DNA from: Trichomonas vaginalis G3
Taxonomy: Eukaryota; Parabasalia; Trichomonadida; Trichomonadidae
Assembly: GCF_026262505.1 (NCBI RefSeq)
Contig: NC_067207.1
Location: 13,856,082 to 13,920,081, forward strand
DNA length: 64,000 bases
Reading direction: 5' to 3'
The notes beneath the pieces were generated by a model, which saw only the letters and a program-made list of their open reading frames with translations, was not told the DNA's origin and searched no databases. Positions 10,821 to 19,163 of the stretch are shown here, piece after piece (the stretch's first letter is position 1; every line of letters begins with the position of its first letter). The position numbers and the translations under genes are program-made.

Positions 10821-10962
10821 AAAAAAAAAAAAAAAAAAGGCATTGGGGGTTCCAGGGCTGCGCCCCTCTACCCCCTTGAAGATGTTTAGTATGCAATGAA
10901 GTATAAAATGAGGTTTTTTTGGGTGTGTGGGGGCTTCCAGGCACTTCGTGCCTTCTAGCCCC
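10821..10962. repeat. Left terminus of Polinton A with two hairpins
   Basis: It begins with 18 A residues and GGCATT. Hairpin 1 (10845-10875) has outer stem GGGGGT/ACCCCC and inner stem AGGG/CCCT. Hairpin 2 (10930-10962) has outer stem GGGGCT/AGCCCC and inner stem GGCAC/GTGCC. The shared GAAGATGTTTAGTAT follows hairpin 1. Only hairpin 2 matches the form found at the right end and in element B. Confidence 0.85.
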
Positions 10963-11023
10963 TAAAATTTTTTGAAAGTCGTTGCTGTTGACTTGTTTGT
11001 AGAGAACTCAAAATAGTAGAACT

Positions 11024-11092
11024 ATGTCCGGACAAGTAAGAGTCTATCGTCGCTACAGAAAAGTTACGGGCGTTCAAAGAAATATACTTTGA
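11024..11092 (+). other. Short basic open frame near the left terminus
   Basis: An ATG-initiated frame encodes 22 residues, MSGQVRVYRRYRKVTGVQRN and two more, with a strongly basic Arg/Tyr composition. It lies between the left terminus and the methyltransferase and has no counterpart at the same place in element B. It may be the start of a lost element gene. Weak evidence. Confidence 0.3.
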
Positions 11093-11226
11093 GAAGCCTT
11101 TTCTTCCTTATAGAATGAGATAGGATGGTTATTTTACAAAACCGACAAGACCTTAACCGAGTAGTTTTCATGTTTTGTCACTTTTCTGTCACTTTTCAGG
11201 GTAAAAACATTTTTATTGTATATAAA

Positions 11227-12044
11227 ATGAATTTTACAAAACCACCGTTACCCTTCTTTGGAAATAAGAGTAGATGTAAAGATATTCTATTGAGAGAACT
11301 TAAGAAACTACCGAATGGTCTAACATTTGTAGATTTGTTCGGTGGAAGTTTCTATATATCTCATTTGTGCCATACTGTATTTCCTGACTCAAAGATTATA
11401 TGCAATGACTTCGACAACTATATGAACCGTCTCAAACATATACCAGACACAAACAAAATATTGAAAGAGTTAAAAGAAAAGATACCTATAGGTAAGATGG
11501 AACGTATACCATTAGATAAGAAAAATACTGTCAGAGAGGTTTTGAAAAAAGCAGAGTATATTGACTGGGATAGTATATCTTCTAGACTATTGTATAGTGG
11601 TTCTATAAGAGTTCATGACATTGAAACACTTATGTCAAACGTTTTATATCTTAACTATACAAAGGTTTTCAAGAGAACATAGAAAAATATACTGAGGGTA
11701 TAGAGTTTGTGAGATGTCGTTGGACAGAGTTGTATGAAAAATATAAAAACAAGGAAAATGTTTTCTTTATAGTAGACCCGCCGTTCTATAACACATATGA
11801 TTTTCAATACCAAGTAGACTGGACTTTGAGAGACTCTTTAGAAACTTTAGACGTTTTACATAACCATCCATGCTTTTACTTTACATCCGATAAAAGTGGT
11901 TTGGAAAGTGTCATGAGATGGTTAGAGGACATACATGACTATGATTTTAGATACGATAAGATAGAATATGAGAGAGGTCCTATAAACCGGAAAAAGTGTC
12001 ACAACAAAGAAATTTTATTGGTAAGTAAATGTGGTTTGAAATAG
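11227..12044 (+). pseudogene. D12-class DNA N6-adenine methyltransferase of Polinton A
   Basis: Dam-like enzyme of the D12 class. FVDLFGGSFY is the AdoMet-binding motif I and VDPPFYNT the catalytic DPP[YF] motif. The start at 11227 (MNFTKPPLPFFGNKSR, an N-terminal motif of this class) follows a T-rich leader and agrees with the intact copy in element B. The product would methylate adenine in element or host DNA, perhaps for marking or protection (inference). The copy in A is broken; the one in B looks whole at 272 residues. Confidence 0.85.
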
Positions 12045-12160
12045 GACTACTTGTTTTAGGTTTTTTCCATTGTGTCATTTACTTATTTGACGTGGCAGAA
12101 AGATATAGAGAATATGAAGATGAACCAATACCAGCAAATGTTCAGCATATGTACTCGTAA
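12029..12160 (+). CDS. 43-residue single-pass membrane protein (Polinton A)
   Basis: This begins inside the last codons of the methyltransferase gene in another frame (MWFEIGLLVLGFFHCVIYLF, then a charged tail ending QHMYS). One hydrophobic segment of about 18 residues predicts a membrane anchor. Element B has the same 43-codon frame at 58559-58690 with only two or three residue changes. Conservation of frame and overlap supports a real gene. Function is unknown. Confidence 0.7.
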   Translation: MWFEIGLLVLGFFHCVIYLFDVAERYREYEDEPIPANVQHMYS

Positions 12161-12386
12161 GAGATATTTTTATCTAATATTAAAATGGACGCACAGAACT
12201 TAGCGAATGCACAGCAACCTGGACAACCAAACCCAGAGAATATTCCAAATGAAGTTAGAATACAAACTGCAATGGCAAACTATGGTCAAGTGCCAACAGA
12301 TGTACAAATGCAAACTGCCATGTCAAATGACGCTGCGTTAGGCTTACCACCATGGTATGCAAATATGAGATGGAAAGAGTTTTATA

Positions 12387-13686
12387 TAGGGTGTCCAAAG
12401 GTGTGTTTAGCACAAACCTGAATACTGCGAATAGAAATAAACAAGTTACATATATATAAAGTTTATTTAAATATAATCACCATTGGATTCAATCACGCGT
12501 TCGCAGCGATCGATCCAGGCTTGAAAGACACGCTTTAAATCATCATGAGAAAATTGCTCAAATTGCTCTCTTACAAAATTTTCAAGATCATCTGGACTCG
12601 CGAATTCGCGTCCTTCAGCTCTCTTTTTTAGCGTGCCGAATAAATAAAAGTCAGAGGTGCAATATCAGGTGAATAAATTGGGTTTGGAACAACTTTGACA
12701 TTGTTTTCCACCAAGTAATTCATTACCTTATGACTTTTGTGAACTCTTGAATTATCAAAATGAATTGCAAACTTTTGTTTTTGTTGTTTGGATTTCTCAA
12801 ACTCATCAGAATTGATAATTTGAGTAAGAACATTGTCAATTAGATAGTGAGCATTCATCGTATTAGGTTTTTGAAGAATATCAATTGCGATGATGCCATT
12901 CACGCCCCAAAAAACCGACAACATCATCATTGGTGTGTCAATTTTTTCTTCGGGAATGTTTGCGGATTTTCATCCTTCGGGATCCACATGAATTTGGCTT
13001 CTGTTGCATATTGAAACCAAGACTCGTCCCCTGTTACTAAAAAGCGAACTTCTTGGATTGATACGCACCCAATATAGAGAGGAGCTCTTTCGAAGATTGG
13101 ACTCTAGATTTTTTTTGAACTGAATTAAGGTTGTGCGGAACCCAACGTGTATACGCTAGTTTGTAGTTCAAATAATTGTGCAGATAATAACTGACTGTTG
13201 TACGTGGTATCTTTGTCATCTCCTCTATCCTTCTGAGTGATGCTCTTGGGTCTTCATCTAGCGCTTGAAGAATTGCTTTGATTTTTCTTTGATCCGGCGA
13301 TTTTTTGTCAATTTTTATGATGGGCGCCTTTTTGTTCATGAAGTGATACATCCTAACATGATACGTTATAGTGGAATAGCTAGGAGCATCCATACCGAAG
13401 CATTTTACCAATGTCTCGTAGATTTTTTACAGTCTTTGCATTTTTTTGCAAGAGCGAGGATGTTTTCTTTATGATTCATTAAAAAAATGAAAAAAATCCC
13501 GCCAAAATTTCCCGCGAAACCGCCTCTTGTCTCAAAATTCATTTTATATCCCGGCATGGCGCCAAAATACAACATACTCATCATATACATATATTCATAT
13601 TTTTTATTATATATTTATAATCAGCATATATCTCCTTTAATAGTCTCATATAGAGCGCTGTGCTAAACGCACCTTTGGACACCCTA
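12387..13686 (-). mobile_element. Mariner transposon (Tvmar1-like), copy 2, nested in Polinton A
   Basis: A 1,300-bp element with the same TAGGGTGTCC termini as copy 1, flanked by TA (12385-12386 and 13687-13688). Element B shows the empty target, GAGTTTTATACAAACCC, at the matching place. The two mariners are nearly identical, differing mainly by scattered single-base indels. Confidence 0.94.
12467..13479 (-). pseudogene. Mariner transposase, copy 2, frameshifted
   Basis: The layout is as in copy 1: MNHKENILALAKK at 13479, the hinge DPRASLRRIEEMTKIPRTT, then IHFDNSRVH and YSPDIAP. An early frameshift near 13420 and others near 13000 and 12655 disrupt the frame. The breaks differ from those of copy 1, so the copies decayed (or were misread) independently. 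Confidence 0.88.
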
Positions 13687-13867
13687 TACAAACCCTGAAG
13701 TGGGATATAAACAACTCTATGCAGATGACGCGAACACAGGAGTTGACCCAGAGTATGTTTTCTACCAGAGGAGAAATAGAATGTATGAGCTCCAGTTAAA
13801 GAATGCAATGGAACTCAACAGGAAACGTAAGAGACTAGGCGGACATTAGATTTTTACATATAGTAAA

Positions 13868-14110
13868 ATGGGTTTCTTTGGAAGAATAGGAAACTTCTTT
13901 CGAAATGTTGGAAGAGGTATATGGAATGGAATAAAAACCGTCGGAAGAGGAATTTGGAACGGAGTCAAAAATATTGGTAAAAGAGTAGGTCAGTTCGTTG
14001 GTATTATACCTAAAGACCCTGAACCAGAAGAACAAGCTCCTGTTATACAACAGCCTGAACCTGCACCACAGTCTAGTTGGCAACCAAATCCAACACCTCA
14101 ACCGTATTAA
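13868..14110 (+). CDS. 80-residue basic amphipathic protein (Polinton A)
   Basis: The product starts MGFFGRIGNFFRNVGRGIWN. An imperfect repeat (GRGIWNGIKTV, GRGIWNGVKNI) gives basic amphipathic helices, and the tail is Pro/Gln-rich and ends PQPY. It resembles membrane-active or core peptides of adeno-like virions in composition only. The protein is identical in element B, so it is under constraint or recently copied. The leader is TTTTTACATATAGTAAAATG. Confidence 0.75.
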   Translation: MGFFGRIGNFFRNVGRGIWNGIKTVGRGIWNGVKNIGKRVGQFVGIIPKDPEPEEQAPVIQQPEPAPQSSWQPNPTPQPY

Positions 14111-14113
14111 AAA

Positions 14114-14962
14114 TTATATTTTTACCGTTCGATAGTAGTTGTATATGAAACTAAGTTCTAAGTAAAACGCATGGTATAATGGAACTATTCTCTTTCTTCC
14201 ATCTGTTGTAAACCATACTTGAAAGTCTGAAATACTTCCACTCGGTGGTTCATATAGCTTTGTAGGTTTTTCGTAAAAGTCATTTGCCAAGCATAAAAAA
14301 GAGTTTTGTGCACCAGAAAATGAAGCATGAACTATAATAGCATCTGAGTCGAAAACATTTTCATATGTTCCATTAGGGTTTTCGACTTCATAAAAGTTCG
14401 GGTGTACTGGATATGCTGCAGGCTGATTTAACATCCTCAAAAATCTATACCATGCCAAGTTGTTATATTTTGTAGAAATATAAACGTTTTCTCCAAGGTC
14501 TTCTATTCTATCGATTTTAACAGTTGCATTTTTCCTGTCATAAACAATATCGAGATGGTACTCTCCTTCGTCAATGTTAAACTGGTTTGCATATTCGAGA
14601 TAGATATCGTTTATTTTTTCTTGAAAAGCTTGAAGAGTTGTTTCTAAGTTTACAAGCAAATTCACTTGTAAAAGTTTTCCCTGTTCAAATTTCTCATACG
14701 TACGTTTTTCTTTGTTATAGTATCGAACTTCAAAAGCGACCGTAAATGGGAAACCATGTATGGCTTCTGAAATGAACTTCATTCTACGAAAGCCAATAGC
14801 TTTTGTGACGGATGGGTCTCTTAACCATCTCAATGGGTAGTCAAAACGATAGCCTTCATGCTTTACGGTCTCTGTCTCAAACTTTTGACCTACATTCGTA
14901 AAAAGTTCATCTAATGGTTTAGTTGTAGCAACTCTTGAATTTTCTTTTTCTATTGAAAGCAT
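14114..14962 (-). CDS. Putative virion protein, paralogue 1 (282 aa, Polinton A)
   Basis: Begins MLSIEKENSRVATTKPLDEL. It shares YRFDYPLRWL, KAIGFRR, VHASFSGAQNSFLC, YEPPSGSISDFQVWFTT and FYLELSFIYNY with the 286-residue protein at 21978-22838. The composition is beta-rich and aromatic, without helices or membrane segments, which would suit a jelly-roll minor capsid (penton-like) protein; that assignment is inference. It is transcribed divergently from the fibre-like gene across 18 bp. It looks whole in A and is broken in B. Confidence 0.65.
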   Translation of the reverse strand: MLSIEKENSRVATTKPLDELFTNVGQKFETETVKHEGYRFDYPLRWLRDPSVTKAIGFRRMKFISEAIHGFPFTVAFEVRYYNKEKRTYEKFEQGKLLQVNLLVNLETTLQAFQEKINDIYLEYANQFNIDEGEYHLDIVYDRKNATVKIDRIEDLGENVYISTKYNNLAWYRFLRMLNQPAAYPVHPNFYEVENPNGTYENVFDSDAIIVHASFSGAQNSFLCLANDFYEKPTKLYEPPSGSISDFQVWFTTDGRKRIVPLYHAFYLELSFIYNYYRTVKI

Positions 14963-14980
14963 ATTTTATCTAGAATAAAA
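14963..14980. promoter_or_regulatory. 18-bp bidirectional promoter
   Basis: The gap ATTTTATCTAGAATAAAA separates two divergent start codons and is itself near-palindromic around CTAG. The same sequence separates the corresponding genes in element B (60186-60203), and ATTTTACTTAGAATAAAA occurs between the divergent pair at 32734/32753. A shared T-rich core serving both strands is the simplest reading. Confidence 0.65.
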
Positions 14981-16246
14981 ATGTCAAATGAAACAGCGTC
15001 TATGAGAGAGATACAACACAACCGACAACTCATTTTGCAAGCTCTAAATAAGAACACAACAAACTTTTCAAACTATTCTAAGATATCTGAGTCATTGAAA
15101 GAAGGAAACTTAAAACTGACATTAAACCCATTGACAGACGAGTTTCTGTTTCAAGACAGTAAGAACCATACTGTTTGTATAAATCCAACAAAAAGAACTT
15201 TAAACGAGAAACCTATAGATGAACTTCTTTTGAAGGCAGATATTGACAACAAAGCTGACAAAGAGTATGTCATTGAAAAAGTTCAAGAAGAACATGACAG
15301 AGCAGATGCAACATATGCAACGAAAGAACATACTCATCCTGAACTAGCAGACAAAACATATGTTGACAATAAAATGTCAAGTGAAGTGACAAGAGCTGAA
15401 AACGAATATTCTAAAAAGACTCATACACATACCATTGCAAATATTACAAACTTACAAGAAACCTTAAACAGGAAAAGTGACGTTGGACATACACATACAT
15501 CTTCTGAAATAACAGACTTAAACGTTAGCCTTGAAAAGAAGGCAGATAAGAACCATACACACGATTTCTTCGCAACTGTTGGTATAGAAAATATTGAAGG
15601 AACGGTTGAAGGAGCTGATGGGGATGTATTAAATTGGAAACCTCCTAACTTTCCACAAGGTTTAACATCGGAGGATGACATAACGACGATGAAATACATT
15701 AAATGTAGAAATGTCTATGTCATGGAGGATGAAAACAAAGTTAAATTCACTGCTCAAGATTTATATGATAAAAAAGCTGACAAAACAGAGCTTCAAACGT
15801 TAAAGACAGAAATACTTCAAACACTATATCCTATAGGTTCTATTTATACGTCAATGAACTCTACCAGACCAGAAGTAGTACTTGGTCTCGGAACTTGGAC
15901 TCAAATAGTCGACAGGTTTTTGTATTGTGCAAACTCTTCAAAGGAAACAGGTGGAAGTAAAACGATTTCAGGTGAAAACTTACCTGCACACAGTCACTAC
16001 ATAGATTTAAGTACATCTGAAGCAGGTTGGCATAAGCATAGATTTTGGGATTGGTCAGCAATGAAAAAAGGTAAAGGATATGATGTTAAAGACGACGTTC
16101 AGTTTGCTATAAATTGTTTCTGGGGTAGCACACAGGGAGAAGGAAACCATACACATCGCGTTTCAGGGTATACGCAAACAACGGGACAGAGTAAAGACTA
16201 CATGCCACCTTACATGACAGTTTACGCATGGTATAGAAATGCTTAG
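14981..16246 (+). CDS. Phage tail-fibre-like receptor-binding protein (Polinton A)
   Basis: 421 residues. The central part (about 95-200) has repeated His-rich units such as THTHTIANI, GHTHTSSEI and KNHTHDFF, separated by KADK spacers. The C-terminal part (from YPIGSIYTSMNSTRPEVVL, through NLPAHSHYIDL, to MPPYMTVYAWYR) matches the phage tail-collar/short-fibre type that ends near PPYxTVYxW. Such proteins form trimeric fibres that bind receptors. A role as a virion spike is inferred. The gene is convergent with the integrase, overlapping it by 4 bp. It looks whole here and broken in B. Confidence 0.82.
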   Translation: MSNETASMREIQHNRQLILQALNKNTTNFSNYSKISESLKEGNLKLTLNPLTDEFLFQDSKNHTVCINPTKRTLNEKPIDELLLKADIDNKADKEYVIEKVQEEHDRADATYATKEHTHPELADKTYVDNKMSSEVTRAENEYSKKTHTHTIANITNLQETLNRKSDVGHTHTSSEITDLNVSLEKKADKNHTHDFFATVGIENIEGTVEGADGDVLNWKPPNFPQGLTSEDDITTMKYIKCRNVYVMEDENKVKFTAQDLYDKKADKTELQTLKTEILQTLYPIGSIYTSMNSTRPEVVLGLGTWTQIVDRFLYCANSSKETGGSKTISGENLPAHSHYIDLSTSEAGWHKHRFWDWSAMKKGKGYDVKDDVQFAINCFWGSTQGEGNHTHRVSGYTQTTGQSKDYMPPYMTVYAWYRNA

Positions 16247-17202
16247 TCGTCATTTTCAACTTCTTTAGCATATTCGTCAGGAGTTGTCTTATATTTGTTA
16301 GGAACTGTCTTTGAAAGTATACCACCTTGAACTTTGACAAGTTTGAAACGAGGTCTGACAATAGTAGTTTTATCTTCTGCTTGCAGTGTGTACATTTTGC
16401 CATGTTTGCCTAAAACTTCATAATATTCTCTTGTATACTTTCTTCTATTTTTACGAACACGAATGTGAGTACCTGTCGGGTACTTGTTGTTGTCATAGTC
16501 AATAGTATTTTCATATGGGTCGCGTTTAGGTATTTCTATTTTTACTTTGTCACCTTTCTTAAGTTTGAAGCCTGGCATTCTTTCTTGTTTGTCTCTTTTG
16601 ACTAAACTATTAAATATATAGTCTTTCTCTAAGTCGGGGTTGTTTTTCATTTCTTCGGGGGAGTGGTTTCCCAAACCTTTTTGTTTACGGCTATTGTAAA
16701 TATTTAAAACTTGTCTCATCTTTGCCATGGAGAAGTGTCTATATTTGTCGTCATATGACATTTCATCTACCTCACCACCTTGTGGTTGGTTTAAGTCTCT
16801 TAAGATTTTTATACAACTGTCAATGACACCAAGAGCAGAATGGTTTTGGTCGACAATGAAATATTGGTTTACATTTTTTGAACGCAGATAGTTTTTAATA
16901 TCGTCTGATTTGAAAGAACTTTCATAGTCAGATGTCAGTTTTGTTGGATGGTATTTGTCAACGAATATTGTCAAAGCAGTTTTCACATCTAAAATATTTT
17001 TGGACCATAATGGTATGGCTTCACAGTATCTTGTGTTTTGACCAACAAATATTAGCCAGTATGGTGGTCCATCTTCTCTATACCTCGGAATGTTTTCCAA
17101 GATATCCATAAACCAAGCATTTGGTGTTGAACTAAAGATTTTTACCATGAGTGCTTTCTTTGTTGCTTTAGAAACATACGGGTCCTTGTTTGAATTCGTC
17201 AT
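16243..17202 (-). CDS. Retroviral-type integrase of Polinton A
   Basis: 319 residues. The RNase-H-fold core is seen in WFMDILENIP (first acidic site), KLTSDYESSF (second) and DQNHSALGVIDSCIKI (third-site region). The C-terminal half is basic and beta-rich (KLKKGDKVKIEIPKRD, THIRVRKNRRKYTREYYEVL), as in the DNA-binding end domain of Polinton integrases. It catalyses strand transfer of the element ends into host DNA and would create the 5-bp duplication. The start faces the next gene across 16 bp. It looks whole. Confidence 0.85.
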   Translation of the reverse strand: MTNSNKDPYVSKATKKALMVKIFSSTPNAWFMDILENIPRYREDGPPYWLIFVGQNTRYCEAIPLWSKNILDVKTALTIFVDKYHPTKLTSDYESSFKSDDIKNYLRSKNVNQYFIVDQNHSALGVIDSCIKILRDLNQPQGGEVDEMSYDDKYRHFSMAKMRQVLNIYNSRKQKGLGNHSPEEMKNNPDLEKDYIFNSLVKRDKQERMPGFKLKKGDKVKIEIPKRDPYENTIDYDNNKYPTGTHIRVRKNRRKYTREYYEVLGKHGKMYTLQAEDKTTIVRPRFKLVKVQGGILSKTVPNKYKTTPDEYAKEVENDD

Positions 17203-17218
17203 TTTTAACCCATAAGAA
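17203..17218. promoter_or_regulatory. 16-bp gap between divergent integrase and amphipathic-protein genes
   Basis: The gap TTTTAACCCATAAGAA lies between the integrase start (17202, minus) and the start at 17219 (plus). CCCAT/ATGGG symmetry extends across the plus start codon. The 5' untranslated regions must be very short. Confidence 0.5.
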
Positions 17219-17620
17219 ATGGGTTTATTTGGCGCATTAGCAGGAGTCGCATCTAGATTTTTACCCGCAGTGGGAACACTAGCCAGAGGTGCATTTGGAA
17301 TTGGAAGGAAGATTTTGAGTACATTAGGTATACTGAAAGAGAAAGCACAACCTATTATACAAACTGTACAGAAAGGTTGGGAGGTAGCACGAGATGCAGC
17401 AAATCTTATTCCAAATCCTGAAACAAGAGGAAAAGTTCAAGGATGGATGGACAATGTAGGAAGACAAGCAGGAAACTACTATAACAAAGCAAATGACTAC
17501 TATAACCAAGCAGGGCACTACATGGACCAAGGTGAAAGATTCTTTAACAGAGGATATAACCATGCACAACAGTGGGTAAACAACAACCAACCGCAACCGC
17601 CTCAAACGTGGGGAATGTAA
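17219..17620 (+). CDS. 133-residue Gly/Ala-rich amphipathic protein (Polinton A)
   Basis: The N-terminus MGLFGALAGVASRFLPAVGT is hydrophobic and Gly/Ala-rich, like the amphipathic helix of membrane-lytic minor capsid proteins. The middle is helical and the tail is Asn/Tyr/Gln-rich (YYNKANDYYNQAGHY). It resembles the 80-residue protein in general design. A virion-internal or membrane-active role is inference. It looks whole here; the counterpart in B is broken. Confidence 0.65.
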   Translation: MGLFGALAGVASRFLPAVGTLARGAFGIGRKILSTLGILKEKAQPIIQTVQKGWEVARDAANLIPNPETRGKVQGWMDNVGRQAGNYYNKANDYYNQAGHYMDQGERFFNRGYNHAQQWVNNNQPQPPQTWGM

Positions 17621-17639
17621 AATTTTTTACTGAGATGAA

Positions 17640-17795
17640 ATGAACAATACAGCATTGAGACAAATGGGTTCAAGATGGCTTTGTCGGCTTCCAGCAGTTA
17701 CACCACCACGTGTTTGTCAAGTTCTTCCTATACCTCAGGAAGTTTTAGACCGACTTAAAAAACCTCAACAACCAGTTGAAAACAAACCAAACTAA
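17640..17795 (+). CDS. 51-residue small protein (Polinton A)
   Basis: Encodes MNNTALRQMGSRWLCRLPAV and a Pro/Gln-rich tail ending PQQPVENKPN. It has the same leader, TTTTTTACTGAGATGAA, as the next gene, and the pair is repeated in element B. The start codon follows this leader directly. Function is unknown. A tail rich in Pro and Gln is shared with several neighbours. Confidence 0.6.
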   Translation: MNNTALRQMGSRWLCRLPAVTPPRVCQVLPIPQEVLDRLKKPQQPVENKPN

Positions 17796-17814
17796 AATTT
17801 TTTACTGAGATGAA

Positions 17815-18399
17815 ATGACCGAAGAAGTTGAAACGGTAGATTTGACACCACAAACAAAAAGTTCAGAACCATTGTCAAAACCTGTCAAAGAACTTACAGA
17901 TGAAGAGAAAAATTCAATAATAGAAAGTGCTAGGTCTGGAAATACAAACTCTAACTACAAAGTCACTTTTCATAAAAATGGAACGGCTAGTATCTCAAAA
18001 AAGAAACAGACTCTCACAAATAAAATATTGAAGTCTGAAGGAGCTTTCGAGACAACAGATGGAAAAGTTTACTTCACTGACCAACAGTTCATTATAGAAC
18101 ATCTCATTGACTTAGAGTCAAAATATTCTAAACTTTACAACAAACACAAAAAGTTGAAAGGAAAACAAAAACAAATGGCATATGACATTTATGAAGATAC
18201 TAACGACACAACTGTTCCAGCAAGTGAGGTAAAGTCAAAGGAACCGAAAAGTGACGAAAAACAGATAGAAGAAGGTGAGCCAAAAACTGAAGATAAACCA
18301 AAACCAAAGGTTAGTTTCAATACTAAACCAAGTCAACCTTCATTAGCTGGTATGGGTTGGCGTCAAAGACTTATGGCAGCCGGTGGTTACGTAAAGTAA
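17815..18399 (+). CDS. 194-residue charged protein (Polinton A)
   Basis: Begins MTEEVETVDLTPQTKSSEPL. The centre (TDQQFIIEHLIDLESKYSKL) predicts a short coiled coil. A disordered Lys/Glu/Pro stretch follows, and the conserved end is SLAGMGWRQRLMAAGGYVK. I do not recognise a family. The leader repeats TTTTTTACTGAGATGAA of the upstream gene. It looks whole here; the counterpart in B is broken. Confidence 0.65.
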   Translation: MTEEVETVDLTPQTKSSEPLSKPVKELTDEEKNSIIESARSGNTNSNYKVTFHKNGTASISKKKQTLTNKILKSEGAFETTDGKVYFTDQQFIIEHLIDLESKYSKLYNKHKKLKGKQKQMAYDIYEDTNDTTVPASEVKSKEPKSDEKQIEEGEPKTEDKPKPKVSFNTKPSQPSLAGMGWRQRLMAAGGYVK

Positions 18400-18425
18400 A
18401 AAAACATTTTTTTATTTTTATAGAA

Positions 18426-18548
18426 ATGTACGCTGAGTTTGTTGGAGAAGACCGTTGGGAAACTTGTTTGTTAGATGAGAAATATGAAATGGCATACCAT
18501 TTAAAACAAAACATTTTTTTCAAAAAAATATTTTTTTATTTTATTTGA
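18426..18548 (+). pseudogene. Short remnant of an HNH endonuclease gene
   Basis: The start (MYAEFVGEDRWETCLLDEKY) and its leader are the same as in the full HNH genes at 18550 and 21357, but only a small part of the gene remains. It sits directly upstream of the full copy. A third, dead copy in the same cluster. Confidence 0.75.
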
Positions 18549-18549
18549 A

Positions 18550-19134
18550 ATGTACGCTGAGTTTGTTGGAGAAGACCGTTGGGAAACTTGTTTGTTAGAT
18601 GAGAAATATGAAATTCACTGTTGTGAGTCATTTGAAGTCAGAAACAAAAAGACAAAAAGAGTTTTAAGCGAATGTGAGCGAAATAACGGATATGCTATTG
18701 TGAATATGAGTGGAAAACACTATCCTAAACATGTTGTCATTGCAACTCATTTTATACTGAATCCTAACAATGTACCTTTTGTAGACCATATAAACCATAT
18801 AAGAAACGACAATAGACTTGAAAACTTACGTTGGGTCACTTGTTCTGAAAACAATAAGAACAAAAGCAAATTTGGAGATATTGTATTCGAATTTGTCGAC
18901 GAACTAGAAGATGAAACAATTGAAATTACAGACTATGGCGAGCATACGTTTGAGTTTTACTACTATAGCGAAGAACAAGACTCTTTCTACTTTTATACCG
19001 GCGTAAACTATAGGAAATTACAAGTATATTTTACTAAGGATGGCTATGCTTATGTAAACGCTAGAGATACAGATGGAAAATACGTTAAAATACTTCTTAA
19101 CAAATTCAAGAAGCTATATGGCATACCATTTTAA
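18550..19134 (+). CDS. HNH homing-type endonuclease, copy 1 (Polinton A)
   Basis: 194 residues. VDHINHIRNDNRLENLRWVT, followed by CSENNKNKS, is the HNH core and downstream motif typical of NUMOD4/HNH homing endonucleases. The N-terminal region (EIHCCESFEVRNKKTKRVLS) fits a NUMOD4-like specificity module. These enzymes nick or cut DNA and spread by gene conversion. The gene lies immediately upstream of PolB. It is missing at this position in element B, where the 194-residue gene is followed directly by PolB. Confidence 0.8.
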   Translation: MYAEFVGEDRWETCLLDEKYEIHCCESFEVRNKKTKRVLSECERNNGYAIVNMSGKHYPKHVVIATHFILNPNNVPFVDHINHIRNDNRLENLRWVTCSENNKNKSKFGDIVFEFVDELEDETIEITDYGEHTFEFYYYSEEQDSFYFYTGVNYRKLQVYFTKDGYAYVNARDTDGKYVKILLNKFKKLYGIPF

Positions 19135-19163
19135 AACAGTATATTTTTTTTATTTTTATAAAA

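Larger units (their letters stand above)
12185..13849 (+). pseudogene. 120-residue Polinton protein, interrupted by a mariner
   Basis: The gene begins MDAQNLANAQQPGQPNPEN. Element B carries the uninterrupted counterpart (58714-59076). In A a mariner inserted at a TA dinucleotide inside the gene. The uninterrupted version is polar and Gln/Asn/Pro-rich at the N-terminus, with a basic end (RKRKRLGGH). I do not recognise a family. Its place among small basic and amphipathic genes suggests a minor virion component, by inference only. The leader is the T-rich motif ATTTTTATCTAATATTAAA. Confidence 0.8.
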
